A stretch of 64,000 nt of DNA, from positions 372,001 through 436,000 of the forward strand of contig CAVWCR010000002.1 of NCBI GenBank assembly GCA_963753575.1, written 5' to 3'. This DNA is from VAZQ01 sp963753575 (lineage in GTDB: Bacteria > Pseudomonadota > Alphaproteobacteria > Rhizobiales > Xanthobacteraceae). Under the pieces are notes generated by a model. The model saw nothing but the letters and a program-made list of their open reading frames with translations. It searched no databases and was not told the DNA's origin. This document shows, piece by piece, positions 1 through 8,670 of this stretch (position 1 is its first letter; each line of letters opens with the position of its first letter). A program made the translations under genes and the position numbers.

Positions 1-236
1 GGGTGGCGGGCTGCGCGACGGCGCTGACGCTCAAGGTGACACAAGACAAAAGAATTCCAGCGCAACGCAACATTGTGGGCGTCCTCCCATTTTGATGGCT
101 TTGAACGCAGGTTACGCCTGCGAAAGGCGCGAGGGAAGAGCAGGAGCGCAAATCGAGAAAGCTGGGGACACAAAGAACGCGAAAAATTCCGGGCGAAGCG
201 GGCACTACAGAACCGCGTGCGCCCGCCCTTTGCGAG

Positions 237-261
237 GGGGACTGCCGCGGGCGGCAGCCCC
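237..261 (-). terminator. Possible terminator hairpin after the first propeller protein
   Basis: Ten bases past the stop codon of the minus-strand gene ending at 271 there is a GC-rich inverted repeat, ggggactgccg (237-247) and cggcagcccc (252-261), with a 4-base loop and one bulged base. No clear T tract follows on the minus strand, so it may act only as an RNA 3' end or with Rho. The rest of 1-270 shows no convincing gene. Confidence 0.4.
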
Positions 262-270
262 ATTTGGCAA

Positions 271-2127
271 TCAGCGTCCCGCCTGCGCCTTGAGCGCCGC
301 GATGTCGGCTGCGCTGCGAATGGTCATGACCATCATCTGATGCGACCGGTAGGTCGGCACGATCACCTTGGCCACGCCGCTGCGCTCGTCGACCGAGATG
401 TGGCGTGCCTCGGAGCCGCGCACTGGCAGCTCGTAGGTGGTCCACTTCGCCGCCGCGGGGTCGTATTTGACGATCTGGTCGTTGGTCCAGAGGTTGCCCC
501 AGACGTTGTGCTTGTTGTCGACGTAGATGTGATAGGCCTGCATGGCCTTGTCGGGGAACGGGACGATGGTGGTCTCGTTGGTCTTGGTGTTGATGCGGGC
601 GAAGCTCGAGCCCCAGGAGTTGCCGACCCACAGCACGTCGGCGTTCTTGTCGGTGCCCATGCGGCGCGGACCCTGGCCCCAGGGCAGCGGGTTGCCGTTG
701 GAGAGATCGGTGATCTCCTCGTAGGCGGCGAGCTGCTCCGGCGTGAGGCGGTCCATCTCGGTCTTGTTCTCAGGCAGCTTGATCTCGACCGTGGTGCCGG
801 TCGCCATGTCGGCCTTGCCGATCGTGTCCCAGCCCATCTGCGCCCACCAGCCGTTGCCGTCGCGATCGCCGGCGGCGCCATAGGTGTTGGCCTGGCCGTT
901 CCGCCGCTTGTAGTTCTTGGATTTGAACTGAGTGAACGTCTCGGTCTCCGGATCGAAGCGCAGGACCCCGTCCGGTGCCGAGGCCCAGATCTTGCCCTTG
1001 CCGTCGACATCGACAGTCACGGCACCGCCGAGCGGCGACATGTTGAGCGGCGGCTGGTAGACAATGATCTTCTCGGCCTTCGGGTCGAGCTTGCCGAGGC
1101 TGCGGCGGCCCGGATTGACGTCGAACCAAAGATTACCTAGCGCGTCGCGCGCCAAGCCGTGCGCATTGGCAGCACGGCCGTCGTTACGGTTGACCTTGAG
1201 GAATTTCACGTCTCCGGTCTTGGCGTTGATGCGCCCGACCGTGACGCTCTTGTTCGGAGCGTTCGAGGTGAACCAGAGATTGCCGTCGAAATCCATCGCG
1301 CCGTCATGCTGGATGAGCGTGATTCTCGATGGTGTGCCGAGCGACCAGTCGGTGCCGTCGTTGACCTGGGTGCGGGTGCCGATGCCGACATCCGGGTTTT
1401 GCGGCACATCGTAGAGCGTCCACACCACCTGCGCGGCTTCCCCGGTGGGGCGCGGCCGCTCCTTGATCTTGATCGGGCTCTCACCTGGTCCGCGCACCTT
1501 GGCGAGATAGGCGGCGAGCTCTTTCTGATTGAGCGAAATGATCTGGTTGGGCCTGGCGTTTGGTGGAATGACGCCGGTGTTCGCGACGACCTTCATGAGG
1601 TTGATGATCCGGTTCCAGCCGTCTTCGTCGAATCGGAACTGCAACACGTAGCTCGGCATGTGACAGCCGGTGCACTGGTTGGTGAAGACCTTCTTCATGC
1701 GGGCATCGTCCGCGGTCTCCTCTGGCAGCGATGCCACCATGAGTTCGCCGGGGAGCTGCCGCCAGCGCCGCTCCCGATCGGTCATCGCGGTCAGCGTCAG
1801 GTTCTGCTGTTTCGCCGCCGAGAGATCGACGTCGCTCAAGGCGCGCTCGAAGCTCAGCGCCTGCGCCCACACCTTGTATTTCCCGGCCTCCAGCGGCGGG
1901 AAATAGTAGCTGCCGGTCCCGTCGGTATAGACCGAGGTGGTGATCGTCGTGCCCTCGCGCCGCGCCGACACGGTAACGCCGCCGAGCTTCTCGCCCGCCG
2001 CCGACGTGATCGTGCCGCTTAGGAGGTGTTCGGCCGCGTTGGCGGGTGTGGTGACCGCGATCGCGGCCGCCGTGGTGAGCAGGATGCCGGCGAACCTCAC
2101 CAGCGGAATGCCGCGTTGATGCGTCAT
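271..2127 (-). CDS. Secreted regulatory-like domain / cytochrome c / beta-propeller protein, copy 1
   Basis: 618 aa, probably periplasmic. Residues 1-32 form a signal peptide (hydrophobic run, ANAAE cleavage region). About 33-115 looks like a carboxypeptidase-regulatory-like beta sandwich (SGTITSAAGEKLGGVTVSA, YYFPPLEAGKYKVWAQA). A single c-type haem site follows (C152-T-G-C155-H156). About 240-600 has repeated NLWF/GRI blades typical of virginiamycin B lyase-like or SMP-30-like propellers. The start is supported by GGGAGA 8 bases before the ATG. It is a tandem paralogue of the gene at 2272-4113, followed upstream by a small cytochrome c and a divergent flavoprotein. I infer a periplasmic oxidoreductase or electron-transfer role. 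The propeller alone does not show a lyase, and I cannot name the substrate. Confidence 0.88.
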   Translation of the reverse strand: MTHQRGIPLVRFAGILLTTAAAIAVTTPANAAEHLLSGTITSAAGEKLGGVTVSARREGTTITTSVYTDGTGSYYFPPLEAGKYKVWAQALSFERALSDVDLSAAKQQNLTLTAMTDRERRWRQLPGELMVASLPEETADDARMKKVFTNQCTGCHMPSYVLQFRFDEDGWNRIINLMKVVANTGVIPPNARPNQIISLNQKELAAYLAKVRGPGESPIKIKERPRPTGEAAQVVWTLYDVPQNPDVGIGTRTQVNDGTDWSLGTPSRITLIQHDGAMDFDGNLWFTSNAPNKSVTVGRINAKTGDVKFLKVNRNDGRAANAHGLARDALGNLWFDVNPGRRSLGKLDPKAEKIIVYQPPLNMSPLGGAVTVDVDGKGKIWASAPDGVLRFDPETETFTQFKSKNYKRRNGQANTYGAAGDRDGNGWWAQMGWDTIGKADMATGTTVEIKLPENKTEMDRLTPEQLAAYEEITDLSNGNPLPWGQGPRRMGTDKNADVLWVGNSWGSSFARINTKTNETTIVPFPDKAMQAYHIYVDNKHNVWGNLWTNDQIVKYDPAAAKWTTYELPVRGSEARHISVDERSGVAKVIVPTYRSHQMMVMTIRSAADIAALKAQAGR

Positions 2128-2201
2128 GGCGTTTCTCCCTTGGGTGACCAGCTCGCCTGTCGCGCGGCCGGATTTGTTGTCGGTTATGTCATCACGAATT
2201 G

Positions 2202-2241
2202 AAAAAAAGTTCGGGCGGACCGATGAAAATCGGCCCGCCCG
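2202..2241 (-). terminator. Rho-independent terminator after propeller protein copy 2
   Basis: The arms cgggcggaccgat (2212-2224) and atcggcccgcccg (2229-2241) form a 13-bp stem with one A/C mismatch and a GAAA loop. On the minus strand the stem is followed by seven T residues (plus-strand A tract 2202-2208). It lies just past the stop codon at 2272, so it ends transcription of that gene before copy 1, implying that copy 1 has its own promoter. Confidence 0.85.
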
Positions 2242-2271
2242 TTGTGGCTCAGTGGTTTGATTGCCGGCGGA

Positions 2272-4113
2272 TCATTGCGCAGCCTGCGCCTTCAGTTGCA
2301 CGAGTTCCGCTTCGCTGCGCAGTGTCATCACGCCCATCTGGTTGGTGCGATAGACCGGCATGATCACCTTGGTCTTGCCGCTGCGCTCATCAACCGCGAT
2401 GTGACGGATCTCGGTGCCGCGCACCGGCAGATCGAACATCGTCCATTTGTTGGCGGTTGGGTCGTAGCGATAGACTTGGTCGTTGGTCCAGAGATTGCCC
2501 CAGACATTGTGCTTGCCGTCGACCGCGATGTGATAGGGCTGCATCGCCTTGTCCGGCATCGGGACGATGGTCGCTTCCATGGTCTTGGTGTTGATGCGCG
2601 TGAGGCTCGATCCCCAGGAGTTGCCGACCCAGAGCACGTCGCCCTTCTTGTCGGTGCCCATGCGGCGCGGGCCTTGCGACCACGGCAGCGGGTTGCCGAA
2701 GGACAGGTTGTCGAACTTGTCGTAGACTTCCCTGGCCTCCGGCGTGACCCGATCCATCTCCGACTTGACCACCGGCAGGGTGACCTGAAGGGTCTTGCCG
2801 GATTCGACGTCGCCCTTGCCGACGATATCGAACGCCATCTGCGTCCACCAGCCGTTGCCGTCGCGATCGCCGGCGGCGCCGTAGGTCATGCCAGTGCCGT
2901 GCGCGGTCTTGTAGTTGATCGACTTGAAGTCAGTGAATTTCTCGGCCACCGGATCGAAGCGCACGGCGCCGTCGGGAGCCGAGGCCCAGACCTTGCCTTT
3001 GCCGTCGACGTCAACCGTCACCGCGCCGCCAAGCGGCGACATGTTCTGCGGCGTCTGGTAGACGGTGATCTTCTCGGTTTTTGGATCGAGCTTGCCCAGG
3101 CTGCGGCGGCCGGGATTGACGTCAAACCAGAAGTTGCCTAGCTCGTCGCGAGCGAGGCCGTGGGCGTTGGCGGCGCGGCCGTCGTTGCGATTGACTTTGA
3201 GGAATCTCACGGCGCCGGTCTTGCCATCGACGCGCCCAACCGTGACCTGCTTGTTCGGATTGTTGCAGGTGAACCAGAGATTGCCCTCGAAATCCATGCC
3301 TCCGTCGTGGGTAATGATGCCAAGCTTCGACGTGGTTCCGCGCGACCAGTCGGTACCGTCGTTGATCGCGCCGGCGCCGATGCCGGCGTCGGGATTTCTC
3401 GGCAGGTCATAGAGTGTCCAGGTCACGCGCGCCGCTTCGCCGGATGGCTGCGGCCGCGTCCCGATCTTCATCGAGGTCTCGCCGGGGCCGCGTGCGCGTG
3501 CAAGGTAGGTTGCGAGTTGCTTCTGATTATATTCAATGACGGCGTTCGCCTTCGGGTTGGCCGGATAGACGCCGGAGTTGGGAACGACCTTCATCAGGTT
3601 GATGATCTTGTTCCAGCCGGCCTCGTCGAAGCGGAATTGCAGAGCGTAGCTCGGCGCGTGGCAGCCCGTGCAGTTGTTGGTGAAGATCTTCTTGATGCGG
3701 GCGTCTTCGACCGTGTCCTCCGGGAGCGCCGCGACCATCATTTCGCCAGGCAGCTGCCGGAACTGCCGCTCCTTGTCGGTCATCGGCGCCAAGGAGAGAT
3801 TGGCCCGAGGTGCCGCCGAGAGATCGACCTCGCCCTTGGCGGTCTCGAAGCCCAGAGCTTGCGCCCACACCTTGTACTTCCCGGTTGGCAGCGGCGGGAA
3901 ATAGTAGGTTCCGGTCTCGTCGGTATAGACCGAGTTGGTGATGGTCGAGCCTTCGAGCTTGGCGGAGACGGTGACCCCGCCGAGCTTCTCGCCCGACGCG
4001 GAGGTGATCGAGCCGCTCAAGATCGGGTCGGCGGCCCAAGCCGAAACCGTGGCCGCCAAACCGGTGATCACGGCAGCCGCGCTTGCCAACAATACGCTTC
4101 GCACGTTGGTCAT
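2272..4113 (-). CDS. Secreted regulatory-like domain / cytochrome c / beta-propeller protein, copy 2
   Basis: 613 aa from the ATG at 4113, which has GGAGAG just upstream. The frame stays open further upstream but overlaps the cytochrome gene at 4155, so the long version is rejected. Residues 1-28 are a signal peptide (SAWAAD). About 29-110 is a regulatory-like beta domain, then a haem site C148-T-G-C151-H152, then a propeller from about 235 to 600 with blades such as GNLWFTCNNPNK and GNFWFDVNPGRRSLGKLDP. It is collinear with the neighbouring 618-aa protein over its whole length, so the pair is an old tandem duplication. Likely periplasmic and linked to the small cytochrome upstream. Substrate unknown. 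Confidence 0.88.
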   Translation of the reverse strand: MTNVRSVLLASAAAVITGLAATVSAWAADPILSGSITSASGEKLGGVTVSAKLEGSTITNSVYTDETGTYYFPPLPTGKYKVWAQALGFETAKGEVDLSAAPRANLSLAPMTDKERQFRQLPGEMMVAALPEDTVEDARIKKIFTNNCTGCHAPSYALQFRFDEAGWNKIINLMKVVPNSGVYPANPKANAVIEYNQKQLATYLARARGPGETSMKIGTRPQPSGEAARVTWTLYDLPRNPDAGIGAGAINDGTDWSRGTTSKLGIITHDGGMDFEGNLWFTCNNPNKQVTVGRVDGKTGAVRFLKVNRNDGRAANAHGLARDELGNFWFDVNPGRRSLGKLDPKTEKITVYQTPQNMSPLGGAVTVDVDGKGKVWASAPDGAVRFDPVAEKFTDFKSINYKTAHGTGMTYGAAGDRDGNGWWTQMAFDIVGKGDVESGKTLQVTLPVVKSEMDRVTPEAREVYDKFDNLSFGNPLPWSQGPRRMGTDKKGDVLWVGNSWGSSLTRINTKTMEATIVPMPDKAMQPYHIAVDGKHNVWGNLWTNDQVYRYDPTANKWTMFDLPVRGTEIRHIAVDERSGKTKVIMPVYRTNQMGVMTLRSEAELVQLKAQAAQ

Positions 4114-4154
4114 GAGGTCTCTCCGTTGAGATTCGTGAGATAAAATGAAACGCT

Positions 4155-4493
4155 TTAGCGGGCGGCCGGCGCGGGCACCGTGCGCACATACGCAATAATC
4201 GCGTCGACTTCGGAGTCCTTCAGGTAATGCTTGAAGCCCGGCATGCGGGGCGTGCCGCCGAGGATGTATTCGCGCATGATGGTGTCGTCGCCGTTGGCCG
4301 ACGTCTTGTTCAGCGGCGGACCATAGGTTCTCGCGCTGAGCGCGGGAGGCAGGTGGCACACGCCGCACGATTGGGCGAGCAGCTGACGGCCGTGCTTCTG
4401 TTTGTCATTGAGGTTGTCGCCCGCTTGCTGGGCGGCGGCGGCGTTCGACCAGAAGGCCACGAGACAGGCGAAAAGAGCCACTACAGCACGCAT
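4155..4493 (-). CDS. Small secreted c-type cytochrome
   Basis: 112 aa from the ATG at 4493, preceded by GGAGGAG. An N-terminal signal peptide (hydrophobic 4-20, NAAAAQQ) is followed by one haem site, C43-G-V-C46-H47, and a likely distal Met ligand at M84 in GTPRMPGF, the usual class I cytochrome c plan. The C-terminal helix ends in AIIAYVRTV. It lies about 40 bases before the propeller protein and was probably co-transcribed with it. Expected to carry electrons in the periplasm between a dehydrogenase and a respiratory acceptor. Confidence 0.9.
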   Translation of the reverse strand: MRAVVALFACLVAFWSNAAAAQQAGDNLNDKQKHGRQLLAQSCGVCHLPPALSARTYGPPLNKTSANGDDTIMREYILGGTPRMPGFKHYLKDSEVDAIIAYVRTVPAPAAR

Positions 4494-4504
4494 CGTCTCC
4501 TCCC

Positions 4505-4518
4505 AATTTGCACAAATT
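4505..4518. promoter_or_regulatory. Palindrome next to the cytochrome start (operator candidate)
   Basis: The perfect inverted repeat aatttg-ca-caaatt sits directly upstream of the cytochrome ribosome-binding site, in the 163-base gap between divergent genes. Its symmetry and place suit a repressor or activator site. No matching regulator gene lies in the immediate neighbourhood. Confidence 0.3.
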
Positions 4519-4560
4519 TTCTGGAAGGTTACGCCCTGACATGATTCAAGGGAAGAGGCC

Positions 4561-4572
4561 CTCATGCATGAG
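4561..4572. promoter_or_regulatory. 12-bp perfect palindrome in the divergent promoter region
   Basis: The sequence ctcatgcatgag is a perfect palindrome roughly midway between the divergent cytochrome (start 4493) and flavoprotein (start 4657). It could bind a dimeric regulator acting on both genes. Chance occurrence cannot be excluded. Confidence 0.25.
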
Positions 4573-4656
4573 ACCTGTGCGGGGCCGGATTGCGTCGCCG
4601 GCAAAATTCCAGGGTGCTGGCGCCGCCGAAACGTAGAGAATGAAGTGGGAGGATCA

Positions 4657-6060
4657 ATGTCATACGATCTGGTCACGATCGGAGGCGGCTTCTCTGGTCT
4701 GGTCACGGCCGCGCGTGCAGCCGAGCTCGGGCTCTCGGTCGCGGTGCTGGAGGCGCGTACCGAGGACCGCTACCCGTGCAGCTCGCGCTTTTCGACCGGC
4801 GTATGCAACGTCATGGGGTTGGCGATCCTGTCCGAGCCAGACGTTCTTTACGAGGCGATCATCAAGGGGAGCGGCGGCACCGCCAAGCCCGAACTGGCGC
4901 GCGCAATCGCCCACAATGGCAAGCGTACTATTGACTGGCTTTCAGGTGAGGGCGCCCGCTTCATTACGCGGGCGCTGCAGAAGGACCAGGCCGGGCAGAA
5001 GGTGCTCGCACCACCGCGTCGCCTGATCGCCGGCCTCGATTGGGAAGGTCGCGGCGGCGATGTGGTCATGCGGCAGCTGGAGCAGAACCTGGGCAAGCGC
5101 GGCGGCAAGGTGTTGCGCGGCACGAAGGCGATCGAGCTCGTGGTCGAGAATGGCGCCTGCGCAGGCGTCATCGCGCGGCGGAATGGAGGCAGCGAGCGGA
5201 TCGACGCGCGCGCCGTCGTGATTGCGGATGGCGGTTTCGCGGCCAATGCGCAAATGGTGGCGCAATTGATCACGCCGCGCGCCGACCGCGTGCTCGCTCG
5301 CGTCGGGCCCGGCGCCAATGGCGACGGCATCCGGCTGGCCGAGGCGGCGGGCGCGGCGACCGGCGGGTTCGGCGAGTTCTACGGCCACGTCCATCACCGC
5401 GACGCGATGCAAAATCCGAAGCTCTGGCCGTATCCGCACCTCGACGCCGTCGCCGAAGTCGCGCTGCTGGTCGGGCCGGACGGCAAGCGCTTCATCGACG
5501 AAGGGCGGGGCGGCGCCTGCCAGGCGAACGCAATCGCGCAGCTCGCAGATCCCTTGAGCGCGCACCTCATCATGGATGACGCGATGTGGCAGGCCGAGCC
5601 CAAGCTCACCACCACGGTCGCGGCCAATCCGGCGATGGTGGCAGCGGGTGGTGCGCTTGTCAGCGCTCCCGACCCCGAAATGCTCGCGGCGCGCATCAGC
5701 GTTCCGGCTGCGGCGCTTGCGGAGACAGTGCGCGCGCACAACGAGGCGGTCGCGGCCAATGACTTCACGCGCCTTGCAATCCCGCGCAGCATGAAAAAGC
5801 ACAAGCCGATGACGTTCGCCGTGCGGCCCTATCACGCCGTGCCGCTCTGCGCCGGCATCACCGGCACAATGGGTGGCGTCGTAATCGATGCGCAGGCGCG
5901 CGCCCAGAAGCGCGATGGCGGTGTGTTTCCGGGTCTCTATGCGGTCGGCACGCCGGTTGCCGGGCTCGAGGGTGGCCCGCACGCGGGCTACGTCGGCGGG
6001 CTCTCGAAGGCGTTCATTCTCGGGCTGCTGGCCGCGGAGGATGCAGCAAAGCATGCTTGA
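4657..6060 (+). CDS. FAD-dependent oxidoreductase of the fumarate reductase/tricarballylate dehydrogenase type
   Basis: 467 aa. The ATG at 4657 follows GGGAGGATCA; the open frame reaches back to 4564 but those residues look non-coding. The N-terminal dinucleotide fold is clear (LVTIGGGFSGLVTAARAAE, then VAVLEAR), and the C-terminus has the FAD-binding end AGLEGGPHAGYVGGLSKAF. Length and plan match FAD_binding_2 proteins such as TcuA and soluble flavoprotein subunits of fumarate reductases. There is no signal peptide, so it is cytoplasmic. It is divergent from the cytochrome and propeller genes and probably belongs to the same catabolic unit. The exact substrate is unknown. Confidence 0.85.
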   Translation: MSYDLVTIGGGFSGLVTAARAAELGLSVAVLEARTEDRYPCSSRFSTGVCNVMGLAILSEPDVLYEAIIKGSGGTAKPELARAIAHNGKRTIDWLSGEGARFITRALQKDQAGQKVLAPPRRLIAGLDWEGRGGDVVMRQLEQNLGKRGGKVLRGTKAIELVVENGACAGVIARRNGGSERIDARAVVIADGGFAANAQMVAQLITPRADRVLARVGPGANGDGIRLAEAAGAATGGFGEFYGHVHHRDAMQNPKLWPYPHLDAVAEVALLVGPDGKRFIDEGRGGACQANAIAQLADPLSAHLIMDDAMWQAEPKLTTTVAANPAMVAAGGALVSAPDPEMLAARISVPAAALAETVRAHNEAVAANDFTRLAIPRSMKKHKPMTFAVRPYHAVPLCAGITGTMGGVVIDAQARAQKRDGGVFPGLYAVGTPVAGLEGGPHAGYVGGLSKAFILGLLAAEDAAKHA

Positions 6061-6077
6061 AGGGACGCGTGACGCGA

Positions 6078-6416
6078 TTAGCGCGTCCGTCCGAGCGATA
6101 GAGGCTGGTCGGGCAGCTTGGCTGCTTCCTGCTTCATCTCAAGGCAGGTGATCAGCTCCGTATAGGTTCCCGACATGTTGCCGAGTGTGGTCAGCCGCGT
6201 GCAGCTTGCCCTGTCCTTCGCTGGAAAGCTGCTCCATTGTTTTGCCAGCTGATCGCGGGCCGCGTTCTCGCTTTGCATGCAGGCCGCAATATCCTGTTTC
6301 ACGCCAAGGGCGCCGGTGGCGGTCGCGCGGCAGCTTGGCGCAACGTTCAGCGTGGGAACCTGATTGGCCACCAGCACGGTGGTGGCGATCACCATGGCGG
6401 GCAAGACTGGAATCAT
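6078..6416 (-). CDS. Small secreted hypothetical protein
   Basis: 112 aa with a hydrophobic N-terminus (MIPVLPAMVIATTVLVA) and four cysteines (PSCRAT, AACMQS, ASCTRL, ITCLEM) that could form two disulphides. The pattern resembles unnamed small exported proteins of Bradyrhizobium-like bacteria. It converges on the flavoprotein gene with a 17-base gap. The ribosome-binding site before the ATG is weak, and an internal ATG seven codons later is possible. Function unknown. Confidence 0.65.
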   Translation of the reverse strand: MIPVLPAMVIATTVLVANQVPTLNVAPSCRATATGALGVKQDIAACMQSENAARDQLAKQWSSFPAKDRASCTRLTTLGNMSGTYTELITCLEMKQEAAKLPDQPLSLGRTR

Positions 6417-6488
6417 GACGCTGCTCCGGCTTCGACCCGAGTCAACGCCGGCACTGCGTTTCCGGTTTCAGGTTGTCCGGAAAAATCT

Positions 6489-6689
6489 TCAGGCAGTCTG
6501 GGTTTCGGTATCCGGCTCGGTAATCTTGACCGCCGCTACCCAGGCGAGCCAGAGGAACAGGAAATAGAGAAACAGAAAGGAAAGCAGGCTCGCCTGGTCG
6601 CCCCACATGTGTTCGATGAAGAGGCTGATCAGGTAGTCAGCGATGTCCCCAATGATCACCAGCCCGACGTAGACGATCAGAAGCCACAT
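6489..6689 (-). CDS. Small integral membrane protein
   Basis: 66 aa from the ATG at 6689, which has GGGAGAG at a good distance. The frame is open to 6794 but lacks a better start. It has two strongly hydrophobic segments (about 2-23 and 32-53) joined by a short polar turn, and a charged tail KITEPDTETQ. No family recognised. It may be an accessory subunit or a stress-related membrane peptide; neighbouring genes give no functional hint. Confidence 0.6.
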   Translation of the reverse strand: MWLLIVYVGLVIIGDIADYLISLFIEHMWGDQASLLSFLFLYFLFLWLAWVAAVKITEPDTETQTA

Positions 6690-6821
6690 GGCGTGTTCTC
6701 TCCCCTGGCGCGGATTGCCAAGCAATACCACGCCGAGAGGGGCTGCGACAGCCAGTCGCACCAAATATTTCCTAGGAATTTGATCAACATTCAAAGCGGG
6801 TAGTGGGTCAGGTCCACTACC

Positions 6822-7337
6822 TCAAAGCGCGATCTTCAGGCCCATCTCCTTCATGGCGAGCAACGCCTCGGCGTTGCCTATGGCGTCGTCGACCGGGTGG
6901 TGGGTGTGCGTGGTCCGGCGCAGGTGCTTGAAGTTCTGGAACGTGTCCTGGACCAGGCCCTTGTAGAGCGAGCCGAGGTTGGTGCTCGAATGGCCGAACG
7001 GGTTCGTTCCGGTGAAGTGCCAGAAGTACCAGCTCACAAAGGCGAAATCGAAGCCGTTGTTGTCGCTTACGAAGAGTGCGCGGCCCTTGACGTTCTCCTT
7101 CAGCCAGCGCGCGAACGCCTCCATGACGATATTCGGATCGTCGAAGGCGAGCGTGTCCTCGCGTGCGAAGCCGGAGATTGCCAGCGCTTCGGGGATCCAC
7201 CGCTCGGAGATCGGCTTGAGGCGGCCATAAAAAGTCTGCTGCAGGCCCTCCCGGACCAGCACCGCCCCGAAACATATCATGCTGTAATCGCCGGGAATCG
7301 GTCCGTCCGATTCCACGTCCACCATCACGTAGGCCAT
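6822..7337 (-). CDS. DEDDh-family 3'-5' exonuclease
   Basis: 171 aa from the ATG at 7337. The three exonuclease motifs are visible: D and E in MVDVESDGP near the N-terminus (Exo I), a central D in NNGFDFAFV (Exo II), and H and D in HHPVDDAIGNAEAL near the C-terminus (Exo III). This is the minimal fold of ribonuclease T, oligoribonuclease and DnaQ-like enzymes, with no extra domain. It should remove nucleotides from 3' ends using two metal ions in the cytoplasm; RNA or DNA preference cannot be told from sequence. A start nine codons earlier is possible. Confidence 0.85.
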   Translation of the reverse strand: MAYVMVDVESDGPIPGDYSMICFGAVLVREGLQQTFYGRLKPISERWIPEALAISGFAREDTLAFDDPNIVMEAFARWLKENVKGRALFVSDNNGFDFAFVSWYFWHFTGTNPFGHSSTNLGSLYKGLVQDTFQNFKHLRRTTHTHHPVDDAIGNAEALLAMKEMGLKIAL

Positions 7338-7448
7338 TGCTCTGGTCCTATGTCGCTCTGCCAAAACCGAAGCAGGCGATATAGGCGCGGCCGCGAGCGG
7401 CCGCTATGGCCGCCTCAGTCGATCACCCGATGTCGGCCGCTTGCTGGC

Positions 7449-7760
7449 TCAGTAGAGCCGACCATATTCGCATCCGTGCTCGGTATAGCCGTAGCGCCGG
7501 ACGCCAAACTCGTCCTGCCAGACGTAAGGTCGGCAGTACGATTCCCACTTCTGCTCGCGCTCGCGTGCCTCGGCGAGTTCCTGCTCGGTTGGCGCCTTCG
7601 GGGCAAGCGTTTCCGAATGCCGCCAATTGGTGACGCAGGACAGCGAGCGGCCGAGGAAGATGCAGTTGGTGCTGCGTGTGCCGTCGGCTGCGGCGGGCGA
7701 CGCGAGCGGCAGCATCAGCGCTGCTGCGAGCCCGGCCAGGGACATCCATCTCTTCAACAT
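7449..7760 (-). CDS. Small secreted cysteine-containing hypothetical protein
   Basis: 103 aa with a clear signal peptide (MLKRWMSLAGLAAALMLPLA, cleavage near PAAADG). The mature part has four cysteines (TNCIF, LSCVTN, SYCRP, HGCEYG), so two disulphides are likely, and a charged helix ELAEAREREQKWE. No known domain recognised. It stands alone on the minus strand between the exonuclease and a serine protease. Confidence 0.7.
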   Translation of the reverse strand: MLKRWMSLAGLAAALMLPLASPAAADGTRSTNCIFLGRSLSCVTNWRHSETLAPKAPTEQELAEAREREQKWESYCRPYVWQDEFGVRRYGYTEHGCEYGRLY

Positions 7761-7914
7761 CGCTCTATCTCCTCACAAACCCGAGCGTCGCGCCGGCGTC
7801 TCAAAACGATGCGCCGATCGCGGCGCGCTCGTAGTCGGGGCTGAAGTTGCAAGGCCGGTGCCGGGCCATTCTGTCCCGTCCTGGGACGGATTGGCCAGGG
7901 ATGTGGGTTAACGA

Positions 7915-8670
7915 TCAAGGCGCAAGCGGGGAACCGAGCTTGCCTGCTGCCTGTACGATCCAGTCCCGGTAGCGTACGAGCGGCGTAACGCCGGTGAGGC
8001 CGCCGCAACCACCGGCGAGCTTCGGACCCGTCGACCAGCTCACGACCCCGATAATCAGGAGTTTGCCGTCGGCGTCGCGAAACACCGGCCCGCCGGAATC
8101 GCCGGTACAGGCGCCAAGCCCGGACCGGTCGCCCCTGGTCGCAGGGTCGAACAGCCGGATTTGCAGCGTGCCCGGTTTCCCGGTGGCGACGAGGCTCGCT
8201 GTGCGAGCGAGGCCGATACCGGCGTCGCTGCCGATGGTGGTGGCGCCGAATCCCGCAACAACGAAACCGTCGCCGGCTGCGACCGACCGGCTGGTGCGGT
8301 CGAGCCGTGCGAAAGCGAAACCCTTTGGCAGCGTGGTCGGGAGCTTGATCAGCGCAACGTCTGCGGTCGCACGATTGTGCGCAAAACTCTGCGGCTCGTA
8401 GCGTGGATGCACGGACACGCTCCTGACCGCCATCGTGGCCGCGCCTTTCTTCGGCAGCAAGCGGTAGGTGGCCGCCGGTGCGACGCAATGGGCCGCGGTG
8501 AGCACCAGGTCACGCGCGAGCGCCGCCCCTGTGCACAGGCTGCTGCGCGAGCTGATGATCATTACCAGCGAGCGCGCGATTTCCTCGCTCGCCGGTGCGG
8601 CACCGCCCACCATCGCGGCGGCGGGAGAGCACGCCAAGCCAAGGGTAACAAGGAGGGCGGCTCGGGACAT
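7915..8670 (-). CDS. Secreted trypsin-like serine protease
   Basis: 251 aa from the ATG at 8670; the upstream open frame to 8817 is not supported. Residues 1-19 are a signal peptide and VGGAAP at 21-26 resembles the activated N-terminus of chymotrypsin-family enzymes. The triad is complete: H61 (LTAAHC), D104 (TADVALIKL) and S192 (CTGDSGGP). Paired cysteines around the His and Ser motifs suit disulphides. It is expected to cleave peptides outside the cytoplasm. There is no PDZ domain, so it is not HtrA-like. Target unknown. Confidence 0.88.
   Translation of the reverse strand: MSRAALLVTLGLACSPAAAMVGGAAPASEEIARSLVMIISSRSSLCTGAALARDLVLTAAHCVAPAATYRLLPKKGAATMAVRSVSVHPRYEPQSFAHNRATADVALIKLPTTLPKGFAFARLDRTSRSVAAGDGFVVAGFGATTIGSDAGIGLARTASLVATGKPGTLQIRLFDPATRGDRSGLGACTGDSGGPVFRDADGKLLIIGVVSWSTGPKLAGGCGGLTGVTPLVRYRDWIVQAAGKLGSPLAP

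Noticed and set aside
73..4143. Plus-strand open frames opposite the two propeller genes
   Set aside because: The minus-strand genes have signal peptides, haem motifs, ribosome-binding sites and a terminator; the plus-strand frames show none of these.
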